Of a DNA stretch of 64,000 nucleotides, positions 53,946-63,960 are shown piece after piece (within the stretch, counting starts at the first letter, position 1; each line of letters begins with the position of its first letter). Below the pieces are notes generated by a model. It did not search any database and was not told the DNA's origin. It was given only the letters and a program-made list of their open reading frames with translations. The DNA is taken from contig OZ024828.1 in the NCBI GenBank assembly GCA_964016985.1, positions 26,852,581 through 26,916,580 of the forward strand, written 5' to 3'. Position numbers and translations under genes: made by a program. The stretch comes from Anodontia alba (lineage: Eukaryota > Mollusca > Bivalvia > Lucinida > Lucinidae).

Positions 53946-54757
53946 AAAATATTCCAGAATTATTTCCAAATATTTCTCCTTAACAAGTTCTCTGGACCGG
54001 AATTGGAGGATATGTAATGAGATTGTTATAAAGGACTAAAGATGAGACAATTTTTTCTGCACAAAAAATGCATTAATATTTTTCAGATGACTTGTTACAG
54101 AAGAGTATTGGGTAATAATTCCGGGACAATTGTTCCCTATTTACCATAAAAAACATATGTTGTGGGTACTCATTAGAAGTTCCTTGCTGAAGTGCTTAAA
54201 TACTCCTCTTTTTCAAGTCCTCTGTTTTTCCTATTTCTCAATGCAAATGTTTATGTTGTATATACTCATTAAAGTGTTCAAAATCATCTTTGAGAAGTAT
54301 GAAAAAAAAACTGTATATGTCTCTAAAGTGAAATTTTTGTATAAACTAACCGTAACAGTAATACATGTCTAGAGTAGCCATCAGGAATAATGTGATTCTA
54401 ACATGAAATAGTTGTCTATTGGAAGGATGACACTTAAGGCTGGTTGAAAAGAAAAAAACAAAATGGACCACAATATGATAAAACACACCTTCTGGCATGT
54501 GCTCTCATTGAAGACTCAAATCAGCCTGTACATCTATACAATCCGAGCAGAGTCGGTTGTCCACCAGAAGAAACTTCATCTTTTGCTATCCTACATGTCC
54601 CAGGGAGGATTCTGATCAGACTGCCCAAATACACAGGCTAATCTGATTCTTCACTGGGCACACATGCCTGAAAATATGTTTTCATGTTGCAGTTCAAATA
54701 TAGTGATTTGTCAGCTGGTCCATACTAAAGCATAGGGAACTGTTATTGTCAGCCTGG

Positions 54758-54997
54758 GCCAAGTTGTTCAAAGCTAACGACATCGTTAGTTAACGATTCG
54801 TTAAAATTTACATCGAGTCATATGCAAATATGCTGAAATTTTTTGCTGAAAAAATGTGAGTAGCTTTTGCATTGCAAAAGCTACTCACATTTTTTCAGCA
54901 AAAAATATCAGAATATTGTGTATTGAATCCGCTAAAACAGTTAACGATATGACCCTTAACGAGCTCGTTAAGCTAACGATGCTTTGAACAACTGGGC
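54758..54997. mobile_element. Second copy of the GCCCAGTTGTTCAAAGC MITE, flanked by CCTGG
   Basis: Same TIRs, length (240 bp) and central palindrome (around 'gagtagcttttgcattgcaa') as 4148-4382. CCTGG at 54753-54757 and 54998-55002. Confidence 0.85.
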
Positions 54998-55002
54998 CCT
55001 GG

Positions 55003-55440
55003 TGTTGGCTTCTATATCACACTTTGTTAAAGTTTCACATTCAAATGTTTTGAAGAGCTATGTCTCCTGAACGTTTAGATGGATGTAGTTTATACTTGGG
55101 GTCTTGTTGGATACTTGTCCAAAGTCTTGTTCAAATCTAGCTGCGTCCTCCTCAGTGACCTTGAGTTAACGTTTTATACATTGTAATACAATGTATTATT
55201 ATTTTGCAGTCAAGTTTTTAAAATGATTATTTCTTCTGAATACCTGGATGGATTTAGCTTATACTTTGACTGAGTTATATGGTGTCAAAGTTCTGCTCAA
55301 TGCAAGCCCAACTTCACTGAGTAGCATTGAGGTCAAAGTCGCAGACTTAGTATAATGTGGTCATTTACATGTACATGATAGACAAGCTGCCATTCAGGTG
55401 AGCTGTGCTGTTATGAGACAGCTCTTGGTCAAAGTTCTAT
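55003..55440. repeat. Fragment of a tandem-repeat element
   Basis: Two diverged units (55040-55150 and 55205-55340) with 'gaacgtttagatggatgtag' / 'gaatacctggatggatttag' end in 'caggtgagctgtgctgttat' and 'gagacagctcttggtca', the inverse of an AAGAGCTGTC...AGCTCACC element end. No ACGG tract is seen. Confidence 0.55.
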
Positions 55441-55452
55441 TGAAGTTTTTAA

Positions 55453-55655
55453 CCCTTCTCTTGCTGGACCTGGATATGCCATGCTTTTGCAAACAGTGTA
55501 GATCCAGATCAGTTGGCTTCTAAAGCCAACTGATTTGGATCTGCACTGTTTGTCATTCAGTATGTGAATTTATATCAACAATCTAGATGAGGTAATCTGA
55601 TTGGCTGACAATTAGAAGTAGGTATGGCATCTTTATTCTTTCAGCATGACAAAGG
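55453..55655. mobile_element. TTAA-flanked MITE with GATCAGA palindrome
   Basis: TTAA at 55449-55452 and 55656-55659. Ends CCCTTCTCTTGCTGGACC and, inverted, CCTTTGTCATGCTGAAAG. The core 'gcaaacagtgtagatccaga' ... 'tttggatctgcactgtttgt' is near-perfect. Same family as 57793-57995, opposite orientation. Confidence 0.82.
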
Positions 55656-55760
55656 TTAATTGTAAGAGTGGGAGTTTTCTCAAATACTGCAGATATGGGA
55701 CCAAATTGTATTTTATAGATTTTTGAAACAGTATATTTTTGTGAAAGCTAGAACAATATA

Positions 55761-55936
55761 CAGCAGAACCTCGGTAATTCAAACTCTGATAATCTCAAAT
55801 TTCTCAGTAATTCAAACTCATTTTGAGGACCCAACTTAAATATATGTATGCATTTTAACCCTCAATTATTCAAAGTCTCAGTAATTCAAACAAAAATGTT
55901 TGGTCCCTTGGACTTTGAATTATCGAGGTTCCACTG
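55761..55936. mobile_element. 176 bp pogo/Tigger-like MITE, TA target
   Basis: Ends CAGCAGAACCTCGGTAATTC and, inverted, CAGTGGAACCTCGATAATTC; TA at 55759-55760 and 55937-55938. Subterminal 'taattcaaa' repeats occur on both sides. Confidence 0.85.
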
Positions 55937-56097
55937 TAGTTGTCTGTTTATTTTTTGTGTCTCACCTCCTGTTATTGTGCTATGGCTTTGAATGATTTTA
56001 TGCATTACAGTAAAAATCCTAAAATTTCGAACACTTTACTTCATACTTTTCTGGCTGAAATTTTGCCTTTTATGGAGTATCAGTGGAATTGCATACA

Positions 56098-56155
56098 GAT
56101 TAGACCCTGATCAGACTGCAGTCTGATCTGGGTCTGTTCTGCTTGCATATGACAT
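56098..56155. repeat. Short GATCAGACTGCAGTCTGATC palindrome
   Basis: 'gaccctgatcagactgcagt' is a perfect inner palindrome around CTGCAG, with GCATACAGATTAGACC / GGGTCTGTTCTGCTTGCAT outer arms. Confidence 0.75.
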
Positions 56156-56159
56156 TTTT

Positions 56160-56960
56160 TCAGACTTTGGTTTCGAAATTTAGGACATTTACCATAATAA
56201 AGGGGACAGATACACTTTTAAGGGAGGCAAGTATGTCAAAATGGCAAAATTGTTTTGTCTGTTTTGAAAAGAGGTCTACTCTAAAAGGAAACAATTGGCT
56301 CCAAAGCAAACAGGATGTCAACAAAAGGTGTCTCCCTTGTAAAACTGGCAGAAAATCTACTGTGTGTATCTAGTCCCTTTATAGAGAAGGGTAATACAGA
56401 TTTTTTCTCTGTTTTTGTTATTTATGCTTGTCCAGAAATTAGCAGATAAGAAATGAGCATTAATTTTCTTATTTGTCACAGAAAATATAGTGATTGACAT
56501 TTCATGTGAATTGAACTATTTTTTCTTAAGCAATGATTAATAAATCATCCCTGTTAGGAGATTATTCATGTGAAGTTTCATGCTGTATTTCCTTGATAAA
56601 GGGATATAACAAAGATATTTTATAATACTTGTCGTCTAGTATTTAAAGTACACAATTTAAGGGTTGAATTACTGTCAGAAAATATCTAGAATAGTGGGCT
56701 TCCACTTAATTTTAAGTTTTTTTTTCTTTGCCAAGAATTATAACTGTACCCGATTGTACAGGGTTGTTGTGTTGCTGCTATTGTTTTTTACTAATATGTA
56801 TATATTGCCCCTGGATAGGGCCACATTTATTATTTTATATGTTTATCTTTTGTTTTGCATTTATTGTTTGTTTTACATTAGTCTTTTACATTTTTGTTTC
56901 TTTACATTTATAATTTTGCTCAAGAAGTTTATCTGTACCATTGAGGCAGATCACAGGTAC
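56160..56960. other. No gene recognised
   Basis: Open frames at 56143-56373 and 56664-56966 show no family motif; the second is T-rich and hydrophobic by composition. A TTTGACATTT-type half hairpin lies at 56478-56525. Confidence 0.5.
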
Positions 56961-56967
56961 TCCTAGA

Positions 56968-57405
56968 AGCATCTGGGCGGCCAAGTGGGCACTCCCAACT
57001 TTGGATCACAAGGTCCAGGGTTCAAATCCTGCTAGAGGCAGAATTCAGGTCATGGCTGCATGGCTCTTCATTGCACAGAACCTTTCATTATCATCCTTCT
57101 GTCATCTCAATGTAGCTTAACCCTTAAAACGCCAAGAAAACCTGCATCTGAAAATGTGGTCTGTTTATGTCGTCTGTTGAATATTCTTGCAAACTTTTCA
57201 AACCTATTTTTACATACAGGCAAACAGTGTGGACCCAGATCAGACTGCTCCTAAAGGAGCAGTCTGATCTGGGTCCACACTGTTTGCAGAAATGACTTTT
57301 AAAATCACAAGCAGATGACAAAGCAGACGACAATTGTTGTGATTGGCAGTTTAAAGGTTAAATAATATTGAAAGGGATGTAAAACACCAAACATCATCAT
57401 CACAG
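56968..57405 (+). mobile_element. tRNA-derived SINE (CAT-tailed family) interrupted by a MITE
   Basis: The head GGCCAAGTGGGCACTCCCAA and AGGTCCAGGGTTCAAATCCT, and the body 'cattgcacagaacctttcat', stop at TTAA (57117-57120). After the inserted MITE it resumes at 57358 with TTAAATAATATTGAAAGG, 'gatgtaaaacacc' and a CATCATCATCAC tail. Matches the minus-strand copy at 3950-4147. Confidence 0.82.
57121..57357. mobile_element. piggyBac-like MITE inserted into a SINE at TTAA
   Basis: TTAA at 57117-57120 and 57358-57361. Ends CCCTTAAAACGCCAAGAA and, inverted, CCTTTAAACTGCCAATCA. The core 'ggacccagatcagactgctc' and its exact inverse meet at CTAAAGGAG. Same family as 19727-19964 (238 bp against 237 bp), opposite orientation. 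Confidence 0.9.
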
Positions 57406-57792
57406 GTACTTTAGTTCTGTGTGAGCCCTGCTACATAAAAATGTTCCTTTGGGGTATATGCCAACAGTTGCAACCCAGCAGATGTGCAGGCTGATCAAGG
57501 CCTTTACTGTCGTCTGACAGAATCAATGGATACTTTGAATATACAAAAGCCCATAGTGGATTATACAGCTTGCAGGCTTATCATACTGTTTGTGTGGCTG
57601 GAAGACACTTTTTCTCATGGCACAGCTTATATGCAAATAGTGAAGATGAGACTAGCCTGCACATGTGCACAGCCTGGTCATGACTTTCACTGTTTATTGT
57701 TTGGCTTGCCAAAGACCTGTCTGACTATGTACTCCTGTTCTTTACATTTCACTGACATTGACAGAGACAACACAGTGGATGTAACATGTTAA

Positions 57793-57995
57793 CCATTGCC
57801 ATGCTGATTAAATTAAGTCCACGCCCACTTCTAATTGTCAGCCAATCAGATTACGTCATCCAGCTTATTATACATACTCACATACTTATTGATAAACAAT
57901 GTAGATCCAGATCAGTTGGCTTCTTCAGATGCCAACTGATCTGGATCTACACTGTTTGTAAATGCAGGGTATATCTGGGTTCAGCAGGACTGGTG
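57793..57995. mobile_element. TTAA-flanked MITE with GATCAGA palindrome
   Basis: TTAA at 57789-57792 and 57996-57999. Ends CCATTGCCATGCTGATTAAA and, inverted, CACCAGTCCTGCTGAACCCA. The core 'gtagatccagatcagttggc' is a perfect inverse around TTCTTCAGATGCC. Non-coding. Confidence 0.82.
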
Positions 57996-58461
57996 TTAAA
58001 TAGGAAACACATCTGGTTTCACCATCAGGTAACTGGAGGTCCATGTAGACTGATAACGTTTCAAGCAACTTTACTATAAACACATGTCTAGACTTATTAA
58101 ACATAGTTTTTGATAGGGTAAAGGAGCTTTTTTCAACAAACAAATAGTGGTATTTTTTTTTTTTTGAAATCTCCATGAAACTATATGACTGACATGTTTG
58201 TTTTGCCTTCATACAGTCATTATAGTAAGAAGTTGGTCTTATTTGTTTGCTAGCCACATTTTGTACATGTTTGTAAGTATAATGTTTATTCCAGGAACAA
58301 AATTTTATTTTTAATTTATTTTCTTGTATATTTACAGAAATTCCAAATTTGATGTTTTTGTTGTGTAATTTTCAGAAGCCCATACTTGACAATATATACA
58401 TGTATGATGCACAATGTGTAGCCAGGACACTCTATGCCAAATATGAACAGCAAAGGCCCTG

Positions 58462-58604
58462 GTTTTGTTTGTGTTGAAGTTTTACGGCCCAGTCAACCCA
58501 GTGGGGTCATGTTGAGCATGGCCAGTTTACCTAATCACATGTTTACTGGGCAGGCGTAGTCCTCTAAGCGGTTAACCAGTATTGTGCACATTCTTTTGCC
58601 AGAA
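58462..58604 (-). mobile_element. 5'-truncated tRNA-derived SINE with 13 bp TSD
   Basis: The tail half of the family on the minus strand ('tttacggcccagtcaaccca', 'actgggcaggcgtagtcctc', 'gtattgtgcacattctttt'). AGCAAAGGCCCTG is repeated at 58449-58461 and 58605-58617. Confidence 0.88.
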
Positions 58605-58682
58605 AGCAAAGGCCCTGATCAGCCTGTGCTTTTGCCCTGTTTGATCAGGGCATTCTCATGCTCTACATACTCTATAGTATCT

Positions 58683-58890
58683 ATTGACATAGCTCTAGGT
58701 AGGTTGGGGTGTCAGGTAAGCATTTTTTTTTTTTTTCTCTGTGAAAACATATGTTATGGTACTCATTAGATGTGCCTTGTCTTGGCATTTCTAATGAGTA
58801 CATGTATTCACAACTTGTGTTTACACAGAGGAATAAGAAGAATATCAATACTTTTTCATCGAAAAAAGCACCTTATCTAGAGCTATGCAT
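58683..58890. mobile_element. MITE with ACATATGTTGTGGG-type hairpin core and AGCTCTAG ends
   Basis: Ends 'catagctctaggtagg' and, inverted, 'catagctctagataagg'. Next inside are 'gggtgtcaggtaagc' and 'gcaccttatc/gaaaaaagcacc', and a central hairpin with 'gtactcattagatgtgcctt' / 'ggcatttctaatgagtacat'. The same outer sequences are seen at 51.8 and 63.8 kb. Confidence 0.68.
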
Positions 58891-59089
58891 TGTTTCTGTT
58901 AACAGGCAACAAAGGCCCTTATTGAACTGAGCAAATTGGGCAGCCTGAAGGGGCCTTCATTGCCTACAGATGACATGGGTGGCGGGTCCTTCTGTGCATT
59001 ACATGTTTTGTTTCTTTTATATTTTCATGTTTATCAGATGCTCAGTTTTTATGAAGTTGGGTACTATTTTGTTACCTTTTAATATTTTA

Positions 59090-61660
59090 TACCCTGCCAC
59101 ACAATAGTGTCAGGTATTATGGTTTCACATTGGTGTCCATCTGTCCATCCTCCCGCCCATCCATCTGTCATACATCAGTCTGTATTTTCATTTCCCGACA
59201 ATAACTTGAGTAACTATCTATGAATTTTCTACAAACTTGGTATGTGCATTGATATTGTGGAGATCTGGTTTGGGATTGCTAATTGACAAATTTTGTCATT
59301 TTTATCGCACCCTGCTACATCCGATAGGCATCCGATTTTCCGTCCGTCCGTCTGTCAACATTTATGTAGACGTTCAACATTTATGTCAAAGTTAGTATTC
59401 TAATCAACTACAAGACTAAACAACCATCAGACCTTGCATGAAACATCTCCCTGACCTCCTGACTTTGTGACATAGGTGTCCGCTTTTCCCGTTCGTCCGT
59501 CCGTTTGTCTGTCCGTCTGTCAACATTTATGTCGAAGTTCGACATTTATGTCAAAGTTAGTATTCTAATCAACTACAAGACTAAACAACCATCAAACCTT
59601 GCAGGAAACATCTCCCTGACCACCTGACTTTGCGACATAGGCGTCCGCTTTTCTGTTCGTCTGTTTGTTCGTCCGTCCGTCTATCATCATTTATGTCAAA
59701 GTTCGACATTTATGTCAAAGTTAGTATTCTAATCAACTACAAGACTAAACAACCATCAAAACTTGCATGAAACATCTCCCTGACCTCCTGATTTTGCGAC
59801 AGCGGTGCCCGCTTTTCCATTCATCTGTCCATTCATCCATCTGTCTGTCCGTCTGTTAACAGTTCTGTTATGTCGAAGTTCGACATTTATGTCAAAGTTA
59901 GTATTCTAATCAACTACAAGACTAAACAACCATCAAACCTTGCATGAAACATCTCCCTGACCTCCTGACTTTGTGAAATAGATGCCCGCTTTTCCATTCG
60001 TCTGTCCGTTCGTCCGTCTGTCTGTCCGTCTATCGAAGTTAGACATTTACGTCAAAGTTAGTATTCTAATCAACTAAAATTCTACAACAAACATCATACC
60101 TTGCATGACACATCTCCCTGACCTCCTGACTTGACAGCTACATTGACCCAGTGACCTTGACCTATATTTTGTGCTCCATTGACTTTGACACAATTTACGT
60201 CGACGTTCCAGATCTTCTCAACTATAAGGCGTACAACTACCAAACCTTGCATAGTGCTTCTCCTAGATGTACTGACTCTGCAGGTACCTTGACCCGGTGA
60301 CCTTGACCTATATTTTGCGCTCCAGTGACTTTGACACATTTTGCGTCAACGTTCGATATCTCCTCAACTATAAGGCCTACAACCGTCAAACCTTGCAAAG
60401 TGCTTCTTCTCAATGTACTGACTCTGCAGATACCTTGACCTGGTGACCTTGACCTATATTTTGGCTGCAGTGACTTTGACATAATTTATTTCAACGTTCC
60501 AGATCTCCTCAAGTGTAAGACCTCTAGCCACCAAACCTTGCATAGTGCTTCTCCTTGATGTACTGATTTGACAGGTATCCTGACCCGGTGACCTTGACCT
60601 ATATTTTGCGCTCCAGTGCCTTTTACACATTTTACGTTGACGTTCAATATCTCCTCAACTATAAGGCCTACAGCCATCAAACCTTGCATAGTGCTTCTCC
60701 TCAATGTACGGACTCCACAGGTACCTTGACTGGGTGACCTTGACTTACATTTCGCGCTCCATTGACTTTTACACCTTTTACTTCGCCCTCCCATATGTCC
60801 TCAACTGTAAGGCCTTCAACCACCAAACCTTATATAGTGCTTCTTCTTGATGTACTGACTCGGCAGGTACCTTGACCTGGTGACCTTGACCTATATTTTA
60901 CACTCCAGTGACTTTGACACATTTTACGTTGATGTTTGGTATCTCCTCAAATATAAGACCTACAACCACTAAACCTTGCATAGTGCTTCACCTCATTGCA
61001 CTGGCTTGGCAGGTACCTTGACCTGGTGACCTTGACCTATGTTTGACACATTTTATGTTGATGTTTGATAACTCCTCAACTATAAGGCCTACAACCACCA
61101 TACCTTGCATAGTGCTTCTCCTTGATGTACTGCATTAGCAGGTACCTTGATCTGTGACCTTGACCTATATTTCATGCTCCAGTGACTTTTACACATTTTA
61201 CGTCGACATTCCATTATCATTGGGCTGTATAATACGAAAAGTCAGTGCTGTAGATATAGCCATTAGAGGGAATGGGACTGGCCTGGAATATATGTGCCCC
61301 ACTAGGCACTTTGTCTACATTTTTTTCAACCCAGTTTTCCAACTAAACACTGCTAAGAATGAAATAAACTTATTTAATAACCACGCTCTGATTGTGGCTC
61401 CTGTGGTTTTTGACCCAGCAGGTGCGATGACGCCTTCCGCGGAATTCTTGTTTACAGAGATATTGCCCATGACCTATGTGTATTTTCATTTCAGGACAAT
61501 AACTTGAGTTAATCTCAATGGATTTTCACCAAACTTGATACAAGCTGTTTGAGCATTGATATTGTTGGGATCTGGTTGGGATTGCTAATGGGCAGATTTC
61601 ACATCAGTTTTTGACAGAGTTATCTGCCTGCAACATGGTAATGGCAGGGTATTATTATGT
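59090..61660. mobile_element. Compound tandem-repeat element with two unit types
   Basis: Outer parts: 'ataccctgccacacaatagt' at 59091 and 'ggtaatggcagggtattatt' at 61637 are inverse ends. 59170-59310 and 61480-61610 are copies of one unit (ggacaataacttgagttaat, gatatt...ggatctggt). Inner part: five ~145-230 bp units with 'tagtattctaatcaactaca' and CGTCCGTCCGTCTGTC tracts (59340-60060), then six to seven ~175 bp units with 'ggtgaccttgacctatattt', 'ctcctcaactataaggccta' and 'aaaccttgcatagtgcttct' (60120-61210). This looks like nested or fused elements. Frames at 60094-60794 and 61154-61507 are shadows of the periodic sequence. Confidence 0.65.
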
Positions 61661-61674
61661 CACATTTTTAGCTC

Positions 61675-63662
61675 ACCTTAGCTCTGCTCAGGATGAGCTA
61701 TATATGATCACTTTTCGTCCGTCCGTCCGTGAATTAACATTTTCAAACGACTTCTCCTCTGAAGCCGCTGAGCCAATTTTGCTCAAATTTCATATGGAGC
61801 CTCCTTAGGGTGGGGGAACGAAAAATTGCTAAAATGGTCGCGGTCCGTTGACCAAGATGGCCGCCACGCCCATATATGGTAAAAACCTTTTAAAATCTTC
61901 TCCTCCAGAACCAAGAATGCCTTAGGGCTGAACCTTTGCAGGAATCGTCTACCAGAATTGCTAAAAGAATTGTCGTACGTTGACGTTTGAACTTTTTACG
62001 GCAAGGTCAAGTTTGCTTCCCTATGCATTTGTATGGGAAAAACCTTTAAAAATTTTCTTCTCCAAAACCGAGCATGCCTTATGGCTGAATCTTTGCATAT
62101 ATCTTCGGGAACAGGAGGGCTACCAAAATTGCTAAAATAATGGTCGTACATTGACATTTGACCTTTTTACGGTCAGGTCAATTTTGCTTCCTGGGAAAAA
62201 TGTTCAGAATTTCAAACAACTTCTTCCAGGAGCCTCTGGGCCAATTCTGCTCAAATTTCATATGGAGCCTCCTTAGTTAGGGGGAACAAAAGATTGCTAA
62301 AATGGTCACGGTTAGTTGACCAAGATGGCCGCCATGCCCATATATGGTAAAAACCTTTAAAAATCTTCTTCTCTAGAACCGAGGATGCTTTGGGGCTGAA
62401 TGTTTGCATAAATCATCGGGGACAGAGGGTCTACCAAAGTTGCTAAAATAATGGTCATACATTGACATTTGTCCTTTTTATGGCAAGGTCAAATTTGCTT
62501 CCTTATGCATTTGTATGGGAAAAAACATTTAAAAATCTTATTCTCCAAAACCGAGGATGGCTTGTGGCTGAATCTTTGCATAAATCATCTGGAATGGGTG
62601 GTCTACCAAAGTTGCTAAAATAATTGTCATACATTGACATTTAACCTTTTTACAGCGAGGTCAAGTTTGCTTCTGTATGCATTTGTATGGGCCCCATACA
62701 TTTGTATGGAAAAAATGTTGATAATTTCAAATGGCTTTTCCTCTGAAGCCTCCGGGCCAGTGTTGCTCAACATCACGAAAACATACCTATATAATTTTGA
62801 CCCCCTTAAACCCCACTTTTATATAGTAAAACTGGGGTTTACAGGGGTACATATTATTTTTCTTATTTCTGCTCAAAACATAGATTGTGGGCACTCATTA
62901 GAACCGCCTCATTTGAATTTTTTATCTGAAAATTTGTCAGTTTTTGGTTGTAAAATTTTCAATATATTTGAATAGACGTGTTTTCATAATGAATTTCATG
63001 CGGAGCCTCCGTGGGCAGGAGAATGAAAGATTGCTAAAATGGGTATGGTCCATTGATCAAAATGGCTGCCATGCCCATATATGGTAAAAACCTTTAAAAA
63101 TCTTCTTCTCCATAACCAAATAAGCCCTGGGTCCTAATCTTTGCATAAATTATGGGGGACAAGAGATCTACCAAAATTGCTAAAATGATGGTTCTATGTT
63201 GACATTTGACCTTTTTACCTCCAAGGTCAAATTTGCTTCCCTATTTGTATGGGCCATATACATTTACATTGAAAGTATCAAAGTGACTTGTAGATCAACA
63301 GTAGTTAAAATTGTTCTGATTGGAAATCTAAGATGGCCATCATCTGGTTTATATTTATAATATTTCCCTGTCACTGTGCTGTTTACATGTATAAAATCAT
63401 GATTCTTTAGAAACCACTTAGCCAATTTCCACCAAATTTCACATTGTTCCTTCTGTTGAAATGTAATTGATAGTTTATTCAAATGATCATGCTCCATTGA
63501 CTGTCAGGCCCATATATTCTTCTTCAAAACTAAGAACTGCTCAAATGATGATATTTTCATTAGTTGCGATGATAGGATTGGAAAAATGTTGCATAACATC
63601 TGCATGTCTGCAGTGGCTATGTCACTCAGGTGAGCAAACCGTGGCCTGTGGGCCTCTTGTTA
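61675..63662 (-). mobile_element. Tandem-repeat element, inverted copy of the 17279-18848 family
   Basis: The right end (minus-strand left end) is ACAAGAGGCCCACAGGCCAC; the other end is the 'agctcaccttagctctgctc' / 'aggatgagct' hairpin with an adjacent CGTCCGTCCGTCCGTG tract (61718-61733). Units share 'tatatggtaaaaacctttaa', 'ccaagatggccgccatgccc' and 'tttcatatggagcctcctta'. A palindromic MITE (62778-62990) is inserted at 'gctcaa|...|atttcatg'. Confidence 0.72.
62778..62990. mobile_element. Second copy of the CATCACGAAAACA MITE, core deleted
   Basis: 'catcacgaaaacatacctat' at the left and 'gacgtgttttcataatg' at the right; inside, 'accccacttttatatagtaa' pairs 'actggggttt'. The hairpin is cut after 'gaaccgcctc', so half of the core is missing relative to 42184-42467. 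The host array unit is continuous without it. Confidence 0.75.
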
Positions 63663-63784
63663 TTTAACTTTATGTATTGTTCATTCATAGGCATCTATTG
63701 TTTCAGCCTAACCATTGCAAAGAAGTAGCTTGAAAAAAAATGCCTGGAGCCTTTTATTGTGACATATAGCCAACAAAAATGGCA

Positions 63785-63960
63785 TAGCTGTAGATAAGAG
63801 TTGGTATCAGGTACATATTTTTTATTTCTCTACAAAAATATATGTTGTTGGTACTCATTAGATATGTTTTGGCGGGACATTTCTAATGAATACTCACAAC
63901 ATATGTTTTCATGGAAAAAATAAGCATCAGTAGCTGAAAAAAGAACTTGATCTGGAGACA
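63785..63960. mobile_element. MITE with ACATATGTTGTGGG-type hairpin core
   Basis: Ends 'catagctgtagataagagtt' and, inverted, 'catgtctccagatcaagttc'. Core 'atatatgttgttggtactca' against 'gaatactcacaacatatgtt'. Same organisation as 58683-58890. Confidence 0.68.

Noticed and set aside
57484..57792. 102-codon open frame
   Set aside because: No recognisable motif or splice-supported continuation; low confidence of being coding.
60094..60794. Tandem minus-strand frames with CR-rich peptides
   Set aside because: Periodic shadows of the ~175 bp array; no host protein similarity.
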